From a virus: a stretch of DNA of 23,045 nt. The position numbers and the translations under genes were made by a program. The stretch lies in the IMG/VR virus record IMGVR_UViG_3300050821_011653, positions 1-23,045 of that record, one strand, 5' to 3'. How positions within the stretch are numbered: the stretch's first letter is position 1; each line of letters opens with the position of its first letter. The notes below the pieces were generated by a model. It had not been told where the DNA came from and searched no databases. It saw nothing but the letters and a program-made list of their open reading frames with translations. Positions 6,648 through 13,535 of this stretch are shown piece after piece.

Positions 6648-6904
6648 AGAACGGAACCGTTAGAATGGTGGAGAGCTTAGGTGGCGGTGGACGACAGGTA
6701 ACCGTCATCGGTCGTGAACGTCACGATGGACAAACGTTCTACAGGGTGGCGGAGATACCGGGAGCGCTGTTCCTCAATTCCAGCTTGTTCGTCCCCAAGC
6801 CTGAACACATCACGGCTCCTTGTGAAACCTGCGGTGCTGCGTATGGACGACCATGCAGCTATAAGGGACGGCGTGCGCATTATCGCAACGGACCGGCTAG
6901 ATGA
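6644..6904 (+). CDS. Small protein with C-terminal zinc-finger motif (86 aa)
   Basis: The ATG at 6644 overlaps the previous stop, and the TGA overlaps the large terminase start. Residues 1-55 look beta-rich (R-Q-V-T-V-I-G-R-E-R ... T-F-Y-R-V-A). Residues 60-82 carry C-x2-C-G-A-x4-R-P-C-x7-H-x2-R, a compact Cys3His finger common in small phage DNA-binding proteins. Its position between the small and large terminase genes suggests a packaging accessory, but that is inference. Confidence 0.7.
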   Translation: MKNGTVRMVESLGGGGRQVTVIGRERHDGQTFYRVAEIPGALFLNSSLFVPKPEHITAPCETCGAAYGRPCSYKGRRAHYRNGPAR

Positions 6905-8175
6905 GCACCCTGGACGCAGTTCTCGATCCGCAGCAAGTAATCATGAAGCCGTTTGGGCGCAAGGCGCATTCGTTCATCATGCGTCCGCCCAAGCTGGACA
7001 AGAAGTACACCATCGCCGAGGGCTCGGTACGTAGTTCCAAGACCTTCATGGCTGACGCCAAGCTGATTACACAGTACAGTCACTACGAGGTACCGGGTAA
7101 GCGCTTCATTGCCGGCGTCAGTAAGGAGACCGTCCATCGCAACATGCTGATCGACCTATTCGGTATTGTAGGTCGCGACAACTACAGCTACAACATGGCT
7201 ACCGGCGAGATGTGGTTGTTCGGTAAGCAGTACTTCGTTGTAGGAGCGCGTGACGAAGCCGCGTACAAGAAGATTCTAGGTTCGACTATCGGCCTATTCA
7301 TCGGCGATGAAATCGTAGAGTTTCCCAAGTCGTTTCTAGCGCAAGTCTGGATGCGTATGTCGCCTGACGGCGCGCGCTTCTTAGGTACTACCAACCCGGG
7401 AAATCCGTACAGCTACCTGAAGTCCGAAGTCATCGACATCTTCCCGTCGGATAAGCTGGAGGTCATCCACTTTACCCTGGATGACAATCCCAATATTTCA
7501 CCTGATGCTAAGTCCGACATCATCGCGTCGCAAACCGGTGTCTTCCGGCTACGCTACATCGATGGTCTTTGGGTGGTAGCGGAAGGTTCTATCTACCGCG
7601 ATAGTTGGGACGACAAGCTGAACACTTACGACGACCCTCCGACGCCGTTACTTAGCCCGGGAGGACGTGGTGGGTACGTCGATCATTGGTTCTCGATTGA
7701 CGCTGGCGTGGATCACCCGCAGGTTCACCTGGAGTTCTACGATGATGGTGACACTATATGGTGCACGCGGGAGCAGGTGTGGGATAGCAAGCTGGAGCGC
7801 CGTCAGAAGACGGATGGACAGTACTCCGAGGATTTGAAGGCGTTCGGAGCTCTAGGCTGCGAAGTACGCGTTCCGCCGGAAGCTGCGTCGCTTAGAGCTC
7901 AGCTACTACTGGATGGGTTCTGGGTAGTAGATGCTGACAACTCCGTGGCCGAGGGTATACACACTGTTTCTACTCTTCTCTCACGCCGCATGCTGAAGAT
8001 CAGCAAGTCCGGCTGTCCGCGTCTTTGTAAGCGCATACCGACCTACGCGTGGGACGATAAGGCCTCACGACGCGGCGAAGAGCAGCCGCTCAAGAAGGAA
8101 GACGACGAGCCTGACGCCCTGCGGTACGGCGTACATGGAAAGATCCCGGTGTGGCGCGTGAAGGGGGAGAATTGA
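6901..8175 (+). CDS. terL: Terminase large subunit (ATPase-nuclease)
   Basis: This is the motor that pumps DNA into the prohead and cuts it. In 424 aa it has Walker A G-S-V-R-S-S-K-T at 41-48 (Ser where Gly is usual before Lys), Walker B G-L-F-I-G-D-E at 131-137, the coupling motif G-T-T-N-P-G-N-P at 162-169, and RNase H-like nuclease acids D267 (S-I-D-A-G) and D402/D405 (D-D-E-P-D-A-L-R). Length and motif spacing fit the PBSX/Terminase_3-6 group. ATG at 6901 overlaps the previous TGA. The first bases after the start share 21 of 23 positions with the start of the 10954 gene. Confidence 0.95.
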   Translation: MSTLDAVLDPQQVIMKPFGRKAHSFIMRPPKLDKKYTIAEGSVRSSKTFMADAKLITQYSHYEVPGKRFIAGVSKETVHRNMLIDLFGIVGRDNYSYNMATGEMWLFGKQYFVVGARDEAAYKKILGSTIGLFIGDEIVEFPKSFLAQVWMRMSPDGARFLGTTNPGNPYSYLKSEVIDIFPSDKLEVIHFTLDDNPNISPDAKSDIIASQTGVFRLRYIDGLWVVAEGSIYRDSWDDKLNTYDDPPTPLLSPGGRGGYVDHWFSIDAGVDHPQVHLEFYDDGDTIWCTREQVWDSKLERRQKTDGQYSEDLKAFGALGCEVRVPPEAASLRAQLLLDGFWVVDADNSVAEGIHTVSTLLSRRMLKISKSGCPRLCKRIPTYAWDDKASRRGEEQPLKKEDDEPDALRYGVHGKIPVWRVKGEN

Positions 8176-8672
8176 TGATTGTAAGAGTGACCATCTTGAT
8201 GTTTGCACTCGCAGCGGCCTTGGTAATGCATGGACAAACTCCCGAGCCTTCCAAGACTACGATGACGATGAGTGCGTTGCCGGTTACCTTCATCAGCAAT
8301 GGATCTGCTACGGGATCGGAGACGGACGCGCTGGTAGCTGCCTTGAATCCTTTCAGCATCGGTGAAACTGCGATCATAAGTAGTAAGGTTTCATTCATAG
8401 GCGGACGCGCCGACCTTGGAATAAAGCCGCTATCGACGTTCGTACAGAATCACAGCTCGTTGAGCGGCTCTAAGTTCCAGATGGGACCCACTGTCAGCTT
8501 CGGAGGCGTCAAAGCAAGCAGTGCGTTTCATTACGGAGAACGAGCGGGTGTATTCATCAACTACACGCTTGGTTGGGCCGTAGGAATGCAGTTCGAAGCC
8601 CAGTGGAATCACTTCCCGGGCTACGCGAACAATGCTATGAGTTTCAGTTTCGGACCGCGCTGTTATTGGTGA
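8175..8672 (+). CDS. Predicted secreted beta-rich protein (165 aa)
   Basis: ATG at 8175 shares one base with the large terminase stop (TGATG). Residues 1-21 have the shape of a Sec signal peptide: Arg at 4, a hydrophobic core, then H-G-Q as a likely cleavage region. The mature part is rich in Gly, Ser and alternating hydrophobics, ending G-V-F-I-N-Y-T-L-G-W-A-V-G-M-Q-F-E-A-Q-W and S-F-S-F-G-P-R-C-Y-W, reminiscent of outer-membrane beta-barrel strands. An exported protein here could alter the host envelope, for example superinfection exclusion, but this is inference. No family is recognised. Confidence 0.65.
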   Translation: MIVRVTILMFALAAALVMHGQTPEPSKTTMTMSALPVTFISNGSATGSETDALVAALNPFSIGETAIISSKVSFIGGRADLGIKPLSTFVQNHSSLSGSKFQMGPTVSFGGVKASSAFHYGERAGVFINYTLGWAVGMQFEAQWNHFPGYANNAMSFSFGPRCYW

Positions 8673-8679
8673 TACGACA

Positions 8680-8856
8680 ATGGCCTGTTTCGGATTCGAA
8701 AGCACGGACATCTGCGTAGTCGAAGAAGACGACTTACAATACGTAATTGCCATCCACTACGAGATGCTCAGTACAGGCCTGAATATGCACGTGGAGACCA
8801 TCATCGTGATGGACAAGTACGGATGCACTATCGACAGTAAGTGCGACGAGGACTGA
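8680..8856 (+). CDS. Small acidic hypothetical protein (58 aa)
   Basis: An open frame of 58 codons from ATG 8680 to TGA 8856, starting M-A-C-F-G-F-E-S and ending S-K-C-D-E-D. Its stop overlaps the next start (TGATG). The ribosome site is weak, but the previous stop lies eight bases upstream, so reinitiation is plausible. The composition is acidic with five Cys-spaced residues (C3, C12, C49, C55). No family is recognised. Confidence 0.5.
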   Translation: MACFGFESTDICVVEEDDLQYVIAIHYEMLSTGLNMHVETIIVMDKYGCTIDSKCDED

Positions 8857-9167
8857 TGCCGAAGCTTGGGAGACTTCACGAACTAGCGCCGAAGCTGTTG
8901 CAATTCCACTGTCCCGGGTGTAAGTACGGACATGCTGTGGCCGTCAACGGCCGGACCATGCCGGATAGCGAAGGCAGGCCCGTAAGCTGGACTTGGAATG
9001 GCAACTATGAGAAGCCGACGTTTACGCCGTCGCTTCTTATCAACAAGAACGGCGACGGCGGTTATCCGCGCTGTCACTTGTTAGTTACCGACGGCAGGCT
9101 CAATTTTCTTACGGACTCCACGCATCAACTGGCCGGCAAGATGGTTGAGATGGAGCCTTGCGAGTAG
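8856..9167 (+). CDS. DUF6527 family protein (103 aa)
   Basis: ATG at 8856 overlaps the previous stop. The motif series F-H-C-P-G-C-K-Y-G-H (17-26), S-W-T-W-N-G-N-x-E-K-P-T-F-T-P-S-L-L (44-61), C-H-L-L-V-T-D-G-R-L-N-F-L-T-D-S-T-H-Q-L-A-G-K (73-95) is that of DUF6527, a small family common in phages and often misnamed ammonia monooxygenase. The Cys/His residues (C19, C22, H26, C73, H74, H90) suggest a bound metal. The biochemical role is not known. Confidence 0.8.
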   Translation: MPKLGRLHELAPKLLQFHCPGCKYGHAVAVNGRTMPDSEGRPVSWTWNGNYEKPTFTPSLLINKNGDGGYPRCHLLVTDGRLNFLTDSTHQLAGKMVEMEPCE

Positions 9168-9183
9168 CCTTGTGAGAGGCGAG

Positions 9184-9219
9184 GTTGGGAGCTTCGGATT
9201 AGATACCCGGACTCCCAAC
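9184..9219 (+). other. Inverted repeat between DUF6527 and Ig-like genes
   Basis: GTTGGGAG (9184-9191) pairs perfectly with CTCCCAAC (9212-9219) with a 20-base loop. No T-run follows, so a terminator is doubtful; it may structure the leader of the 9265 gene. Confidence 0.4.
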
Positions 9220-9264
9220 TCCAAACTACTTGTTGCCTTGGATCTATGAATACGGAGGCGCGTC

Positions 9265-9735
9265 GTGCACGATAACATAGCAGCCGCGCTGATTGAAGAG
9301 GTGCGCAAGGTAGTAAGATTACTGGAGCGCATCGATCGTCGACTTGAAAACGAATTTAACCGCGTTCTGGGTGGCGTAATTACCCAGCAAGGAGATCCTG
9401 ATATGAATCCCATCCAGCCCGGACAAACAGTAAAGTTCCTGGTTACGCCCACGTTCAGCGGAGTGCCGTTCGCGCTCGTCGGAGCGCAGGCCGCAGTAAC
9501 TTCCAGCGACCCTACCAACTTCCCGGTGTCCATCGATCTCACCGACGATCCTACGGGCGCTACGTTCGAGTCCGTGATTCCTTCCACGGCGACGCCCGTC
9601 GGCGGTAGCGAGGCCATCACCGTCACCTGGACTTACACCAACACCGACGGCACCGTCGCCACCGTCAGCGGCACCGTGACCGAGAACGGCATCGTGGACG
9701 ACGTCACCGGCGGAACGTTCGCGCAGATCTCGTAA
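9265..9735 (+). CDS. Ig-like domain phage protein with two possible starts (156 or 110 aa)
   Basis: The GTG at 9265 has GGAGG seven bases upstream. The first 46 residues form an amphipathic helix (I-E-E-V-R-K-V-V-R-L-L-E-R-I-D-R-R-L). Residues about 48-156 form a Thr/Val-rich Ig-like beta sandwich (T-V-K-F-L-V-T-P-T-F-S-G-V-P ... E-A-I-T-V-T-W-T-Y-T-N-T-D-G-T-V-A-T-V-S-G-T-V). A second in-frame start, ATG 9403, has its own AAGGAG at ideal spacing and would give only the Ig-like part. Such domains usually decorate capsids or tails and bind surface carbohydrate. A terminator follows. Confidence 0.75.
   Translation: MHDNIAAALIEEVRKVVRLLERIDRRLENEFNRVLGGVITQQGDPDMNPIQPGQTVKFLVTPTFSGVPFALVGAQAAVTSSDPTNFPVSIDLTDDPTGATFESVIPSTATPVGGSEAITVTWTYTNTDGTVATVSGTVTENGIVDDVTGGTFAQIS
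9389..9405 (+). promoter_or_regulatory. Internal ribosome binding site and ATG inside the Ig-like gene
   Basis: AAGGAG at 9389-9394 is eight bases before ATG 9403-9405, in frame with the longer gene. It is at least as good as the site for the GTG start and sits exactly at the border of the helix and the Ig-like domain. Confidence 0.5.
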
Positions 9736-9746
9736 CTTTCTCCTAT

Positions 9747-9790
9747 GCGGTGCGTGGTGCCTTGACCGGGTCGCTACGCACCGTCTTTTT
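9747..9790 (+). terminator. Rho-independent terminator after the Ig-like gene
   Basis: GCGGTGCGTG (9747-9756) pairs with TACGCACCGT (9775-9784), eight Watson-Crick pairs flanked by G-T pairs, with an 18-base loop, followed immediately by CTTTTT. It is the clearest terminator in the window and divides the array between the 9265 and 9808 genes. Confidence 0.75.
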
Positions 9791-9807
9791 ACGGAAGGAG
9801 ACCGCTA

Positions 9808-10131
9808 ATGTCGTTCGCAAAGAGGCCAACTAACTTCAGTAAAGGCGAGAAAGTACTTGTGGATGGCTCGCCTGCAGTAGTTATGCATGTATTTGGCGGC
9901 GAAGATGCTGGCTGGGTACGTGTGAAGATGTCTGATGGCAGCGTTCGCGAAGTAAATGCTGAGTTACACATTAAGAAAATTACGAAGGCCCAAGACTCCC
10001 TCGGCGTCGTAGCACTGATAGCTTCGCTGCTGGCTTGGTACCAGGCGTACAAGGCCGACGAGGAAGCGGCGCGCAACCAGGCGTCGGGATACAATCTCGA
10101 GAACTACAGACCCAAGCCACGAGGTTTCTGA
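9808..10131 (+). CDS. SH3-like domain plus membrane anchor protein (107 aa)
   Basis: ATG 9808 follows GGAAGGAG at good spacing. Residues 8-58 look like an SH3/KOW-type small barrel (F-S-K-G-E-K-V-L-V-D-G ... G-W-V-R-V-K-M-S-D-G-S-V-R-E-V). Residues about 65-80 are a single hydrophobic helix, followed by a basic/acidic tail. DNA of the SH3 part is AT-richer than that of the membrane part, with the change near K-A-Q-D-S, as if two pieces had been joined. The stop overlaps the next ATG by one base. Confidence 0.7.
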   Translation: MSFAKRPTNFSKGEKVLVDGSPAVVMHVFGGEDAGWVRVKMSDGSVREVNAELHIKKITKAQDSLGVVALIASLLAWYQAYKADEEAARNQASGYNLENYRPKPRGF

Positions 10132-10361
10132 TGATCAACCTAGGCGACGAAGTCAAGGACGAAGTAACCGGCATACAGGGAATCGTATTGGCTCGCATGG
10201 AGTGTTTGTACGAGGCCACCTCTTGCCGTGTGCACGCGCGCAACACCGAGCCGGGATGCATTCCGCTCTCCATTTGGTTGGAGGAAGATAGGCTCCAGGT
10301 GATCAAGGAGCGCGCCGTAGTGGGTTTCGTGCAGGTGGCCGGAAGGCAGGTGCCGGCATGA
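10131..10361 (+). CDS. Small SH3-like phage protein (76 aa)
   Basis: ATG 10131 shares its A with the previous stop. The pattern L-G-D-E-V-K-D-E-V-T-G-I-Q-G-I-V-L-A-R, then E-C-L-Y and W-L-E-E-D-R-L-Q-V-I, matches a widespread small phage protein with a beta-barrel fold usually found near head or tail genes; its role is unknown. The stop overlaps the next start (ATGA). Confidence 0.7.
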   Translation: MINLGDEVKDEVTGIQGIVLARMECLYEATSCRVHARNTEPGCIPLSIWLEEDRLQVIKERAVVGFVQVAGRQVPA

Positions 10362-10522
10362 CCGCGTGGGAGTTCGGCCTCATCGTATTCGCGGCTGTAG
10401 CAGCCGTAGGCGTGATCTTCGCCAATGCCAAGAAGGAGGAGTGTCCGCCGTCCACGGAACACTTCTTCATAGATGGACCTCCGCCACCGCCTGCGAACGT
10501 AGCAATGAAGAAGGGTATGTGA
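10358..10522 (+). CDS. Small single-pass membrane protein (54 aa)
   Basis: ATG 10358 lies in an ATGA overlap with the previous stop. Residues 4-23 form a hydrophobic helix (W-E-F-G-L-I-V-F-A-A-V-A-A-V-G-V-I-F-A-N), then a K-K-E-E-C segment and a proline run (P41-P45). It could be a holin-like or spanin-like peptide, but no lysis enzyme is seen nearby. Its stop overlaps a possible GTG start of a tiny lipoprotein. Confidence 0.6.
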   Translation: MTAWEFGLIVFAAVAAVGVIFANAKKEECPPSTEHFFIDGPPPPPANVAMKKGM

Positions 10523-10581
10523 AGCTATTGATCGCGATACTTGCATTTCTATTTCTAGGAGGCTGCGATGCCGACGTCTGA
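10519..10581 (+). CDS. Possible 20-aa lipoprotein-like peptide
   Basis: GTG 10519 overlaps the previous stop (GTGA) and opens a 20-codon frame: M-K-L-L-I-A-I-L-A-F-L-F-L-G-G-C-D-A-D-V. This is a textbook lipoprotein signal with lipobox L-G-G-C and a five-residue mature part. The codons for G-G-C also contain the AGGAGG used by the next gene, so some of the likeness may be chance, and a leader-peptide role is also possible. It follows a membrane protein, as the outer-membrane partner of a spanin pair would. Confidence 0.3.
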   Translation: MKLLIAILAFLFLGGCDADV

Positions 10582-10957
10582 TAACAACGTTCCTTCCATC
10601 GACATGCAGAAGTGGGGCGACCGCGCCGCCATGCCCGACGAAGTCCAGGCCTACGCGCGGGGACCGATTCCGCACTCGCTCCACAAGCCAATCGCCATCC
10701 GCGTGGAGGAGTTCGAGATACGGATGTTGTACGCCGCGCAGCAGGGTGAATGCGATCCGGACGCTTACAACCAATTTCTGTTGGAGCGCTTCAAGCACGC
10801 CGGAGCTCCGGTGGAAGGTATCATCAAGCTGCGTCTGGCGCACGGCGCTGTCTGCAAGGTGAAGACCAACCACTTGGAACCGCAAACCTTCTTCCAATAC
10901 CTCTGGATACCGGCCGAGTACGCTCATGCAATTGCTCAGGCAGGAGTAACTCATTGA
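10568..10957 (+). CDS. Hypothetical structural-region protein (129 aa)
   Basis: ATG 10568 has AGGAGG six bases upstream. The protein has an N-terminal disordered part, a helical middle (I-A-I-R-V-E-E-F-E-I-R-M-L-Y-A-A-Q-Q-G-E-C-D-P-D-A-Y-N-Q-F), and a C-terminal part ending F-F-Q-Y-L-W-I-P-A-E-Y-A-H-A-I-A-Q-A-G. I do not recognise a family. Its TGA overlaps the TTG start of the next gene. Confidence 0.7.
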   Translation: MPTSDNNVPSIDMQKWGDRAAMPDEVQAYARGPIPHSLHKPIAIRVEEFEIRMLYAAQQGECDPDAYNQFLLERFKHAGAPVEGIIKLRLAHGAVCKVKTNHLEPQTFFQYLWIPAEYAHAIAQAGVTH

Positions 10958-11862
10958 ATCGTGCTCGCGCTCATCGTGCCCTGGACGCGGTTCTCGATGC
11001 GAGGAGTACTGCGGTATTGCTTGAAGAGTATCGCGGCTTCAAGATTAAGCGTGCTGCGCGGTCAGAGTCAAGTGGTAAAGGTGCGGTGATTGTCGAAGGT
11101 CTTTCTAACCGTCCTCGTTACTTCACTTATTGGTCAGAAGATGGCGCTGTACAGCTAGCCAAACAAGCTATTGACAAGCATCTTGGCAATGCGAAAGACA
11201 TGCGCACGCGTCCTTCCGAGCGCATCAGCAATCCCTGTCCCTACTGCGACAACGACCACGACCCGTCCATCCAGTGCCGCAACGTGCAGGGTCCGCAGGG
11301 ACTTCTGAATCCGCGTCCGAAGAAACCTACCAAGGACGCCATCCAGCACATCGCCGTAGAGCCAATCACCGGCTCCTTGAGGACGCGCGTCAAGTACGGA
11401 GAGAACACGGCCGAACGTGCCGGCTTCGCTAGTCCTAAGAAAGCGCAGCGCTGGGGCGAAAGCACCATGGCGAAGCTTGAGAAGCAAGCCAACGCAGCGC
11501 CAAAATTTCGTTCCTGGAAGATAGCTCCGCAGTCCAATACGGCTGCGCCTTGTCCGAAGTGCGGCCAACAGATGGCTCTGGTCGAAGGCCGCATTGCCGC
11601 GCATACTCGTCCTTGGCTCTACGGAGTGCAGAAGAACTTCAAGGTGGATCCGGCTAACAAGAAGTATCAGTGCAAAGGTAGTGGACAAGAGCCGGTTACA
11701 GCGATTGCGACGGATGCACCAGGCGATTCCACAGCTTACAAAGGTTACCTGATCATAGAACTGCGTGGCGGCGGATTCTGTATTAAGAAGGATGGATACA
11801 CGATACAGAACCACACCGGCAGCGTAGTCAGTGCGAAAAGCATAATCGATCAGTTGGTGTAA
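10954..11862 (+). CDS. Mosaic protein with duplicated Y-K/R-G domain and two zinc-ribbon-like motifs (302 aa)
   Basis: The start is TTG 10954, in a TTGA overlap with the previous stop and seven bases after AGGAG; upstream in-frame codons only shadow the previous gene. Residues 24-77 (E-E-Y-R-G-F-K-I ... A-K-Q-A-I-D-K-H-L) and 261-302 (A-Y-K-G-Y-L-I-I ... A-K-S-I-I-D-Q-L-V) look like two versions of one small alpha/beta domain. Between them are C95-x2-C98...C108 and C200-x2-C203...C240, zinc-ribbon-like, and a joint K-P-T-K-D-A-I followed by V-E-P-I (135-138). The P-K-K-P-T-K-D-A string is also at the end of the 19284 protein. Function is unknown. Confidence 0.7.
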   Translation: MNRARAHRALDAVLDARSTAVLLEEYRGFKIKRAARSESSGKGAVIVEGLSNRPRYFTYWSEDGAVQLAKQAIDKHLGNAKDMRTRPSERISNPCPYCDNDHDPSIQCRNVQGPQGLLNPRPKKPTKDAIQHIAVEPITGSLRTRVKYGENTAERAGFASPKKAQRWGESTMAKLEKQANAAPKFRSWKIAPQSNTAAPCPKCGQQMALVEGRIAAHTRPWLYGVQKNFKVDPANKKYQCKGSGQEPVTAIATDAPGDSTAYKGYLIIELRGGGFCIKKDGYTIQNHTGSVVSAKSIIDQLV

Positions 11863-11867
11863 ATCTT

Positions 11868-12728
11868 ATGCCAGCCAAGAAGCCTCCCGAGTTCCATCCC
11901 ACGCAGCGCTTACAGCGCGAGTATGAACAGGGCATGCGTACCATTGCCAAGCGCATGCTTCCACCTAAGCGGCCGGAGCAGTCCTTCCAGGAATGGCAGG
12001 AAGAGCTCGCGGAACGTAGTCGCCGCCCTGACGTGCAAGATGCTAGTGAGTTCCTTGCGCGGAAGATGATAAAGTGGGTCAGCATTCGCAACGCGCAATC
12101 CTGGCGCACTGCGGCTGCAAGAAGTCAGCAGTCCAGAAGACTTTTTCGTCTTCTAGAATCTGAGATGCAGGGAGCTACCGGTTCGCGCGTCAGCATCATC
12201 ATACGTGAGAATGCAGCGCTTATACGGTCCATTCCGCTAGTAGTTGCGCAGAAGCTGAGCGAGGAAGTCCAGAGAGCTACGTTCCAGGGTGCGCGTGCCG
12301 GTACCATTTCCAAGATGCTTCGTACCCGGTTCCCGGAGTTACTCAGCAGTCGTATCAACCTTGTATCACGTACGGAGACGGCCAAGGCCAGTCTCGCGCT
12401 GACGCAGTCGCGTTGCGAAGATCTTTCCATTGACTTCTATCAGTGGGCTACGAGTGAAGATCAACGTGTACGCGCTAGTCACAAGAAGATGCACAACGTT
12501 ATCGTGCCTTGGAGCCAGCCTCCAGATCCAGACCTACTGTTCGGAGAGCGCGCAGCTGGGCACTATCATGCGGGTGGTACGTACAACTGTCGTTGCAGTC
12601 AGATTCCAATTCTTACCTTGGATGACATCACTTTCCCCACTCGTGTTTACTGGCATGGTCGCGTCAGTATGATGACTAAGCAGCAATTCAAACAAATAGC
12701 CGTCAATTTGGAATCCAGAGCGGCATGA
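11868..12728 (+). CDS. Mu F-like head morphogenesis protein (MuF / SPP1 gp7 family)
   Basis: The 286-aa protein has the MuF domain at about 130-247: helices leading to L-V-S-R-T-E-T-A-K-A-S (165-175), then Y-Q-W-A-T-S-E-D-Q-R-V-R-A-S-H (191-205) and the final H-A-G-G-T-Y-N-C-R-C (234-243). In relatives this minor capsid protein sits inside the prohead near the portal and is ejected or aids DNA entry. Residues 1-130 are helical and basic. The start at 11868 lacks a strong ribosome site. It precedes the portal by 2 kb, whereas it usually follows it directly. Confidence 0.9.
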   Translation: MPAKKPPEFHPTQRLQREYEQGMRTIAKRMLPPKRPEQSFQEWQEELAERSRRPDVQDASEFLARKMIKWVSIRNAQSWRTAAARSQQSRRLFRLLESEMQGATGSRVSIIIRENAALIRSIPLVVAQKLSEEVQRATFQGARAGTISKMLRTRFPELLSSRINLVSRTETAKASLALTQSRCEDLSIDFYQWATSEDQRVRASHKKMHNVIVPWSQPPDPDLLFGERAAGHYHAGGTYNCRCSQIPILTLDDITFPTRVYWHGRVSMMTKQQFKQIAVNLESRAA

Positions 12729-12781
12729 TGTGGAACGTGGAGCTAAATTCAATTCAAGGCGGGCCAGGCATTGCCTACTGA
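12725..12781 (+). CDS. Possible 18-codon mini-ORF linking MuF to the next gene
   Basis: ATG 12725 lies in an ATGA overlap with the MuF stop and is followed by 18 codons (M-M-W-N-V-E-L-N-S-I-Q-G-G-P-G-I-A-Y) to TGA at 12779-12781. It ends just inside the next gene, whose TTG start at 12771 has a poor ribosome site, so it could carry ribosomes there. It may equally be chance. Confidence 0.2.
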   Translation: MMWNVELNSIQGGPGIAY

Positions 12782-13361
12782 CGACGCAGATAACGGCAAA
12801 CAGGCCAGCGGAGTAAAGGCGCTGGCCGCAGAGCTGGCTAACCAGCTGAAGGCCGACGACGCGGACAAGGCGCTGATAGCTGCCGAAATAGCCGCGCAGC
12901 TGAAACCGATGCAAGAGGCGCTAGCGAAGGTGCAATCCTGGATGTTAGGATTGTGGAGCAACGGCAGCAACCAGCCCGAAGGCTACCTGCAACGGGCGCG
13001 CGCCGAGGACAAGCGACACATAGCGGACCTATTGAGTAACCAGCAGGACATCGCACGGCGCGTGGGCCTCGTGGAGGACTACGTAGCGGAGCAGAAGATC
13101 ATCAGGGCGGAGCGTGAGCGGGCTGATGAAGAGAAGGCCAGACTAGCTGCGCAAGAGGCATCCAAGATACAGCTCGCGCTGGACACGGCCAACACCAAGG
13201 TCAACAGGCGCATCAGTCGGCAAAACATACTGATAGCGCTGGCCGCGCTGCTTGTATCGATATTCATGGCCTGGATAACGTACAAGGAGTACCAACGCCA
13301 CACAGCAGTGAATCAGTCGCACTCACAGGTACTGGAGCCGCAGCACGCGACGTCTGAGTAA
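12771..13361 (+). CDS. Coiled-coil membrane protein (196 aa)
   Basis: The best available start is TTG 12771; a TAA at 12744 closes the frame and no ATG is present. The site is weak, so coupling to the mini-ORF is possible. Residues 16-60 are Ala/Lys helices (A-L-A-A-E-L-A-N-Q-L, then A-L-I-A-A-E-I-A-A-Q-L), about 73-148 is a coiled coil (R-A-E-R-E-R-A-D-E-E-K-A-R-L-A), and 152-170 is one transmembrane helix. This resembles haemolysin/XhlA-like or tail-tip membrane proteins in layout only. The family is not recognised. Confidence 0.65.
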   Translation: MPTDDADNGKQASGVKALAAELANQLKADDADKALIAAEIAAQLKPMQEALAKVQSWMLGLWSNGSNQPEGYLQRARAEDKRHIADLLSNQQDIARRVGLVEDYVAEQKIIRAERERADEEKARLAAQEASKIQLALDTANTKVNRRISRQNILIALAALLVSIFMAWITYKEYQRHTAVNQSHSQVLEPQHATSE

Positions 13362-13370
13362 AGGAGAAAC

Positions 13371-13535
13371 ATGCCTAAGCCGATTATTGGTGGTTGCGGC
13401 GGTTCGAACCAGCCTCCATGTCCGCCGGTGAATTCTATCAGCGATTCCAGCGTTCCTCGCACGTACACGCTGGAAGATATGAAGGCGCACGGCTGGACCT
13501 GCTACAAGAAGGGCATTTGTGCAGGTTCAAATTAA
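13371..13535 (+). CDS. Small Cys-containing hypothetical protein (54 aa)
   Basis: ATG 13371 follows AAAGGAG at good spacing. The protein is M-P-K-P-I-I-G-G-C-G-G-S-N then a Pro/Cys part and ends W-T-C-Y-K-K-G-I-C-A-G-S-N. Four cysteines (C9, C17, C44, C50) could bind metal. It overlaps the next gene by 17 bases. No family is recognised. Confidence 0.55.
   Translation: MPKPIIGGCGGSNQPPCPPVNSISDSSVPRTYTLEDMKAHGWTCYKKGICAGSN

Noticed and set aside
9980-10954. 324-aa minus-strand open frame
   Set aside because: It lies antisense to four tightly coupled plus-strand genes that have ribosome sites, and shows no domain.
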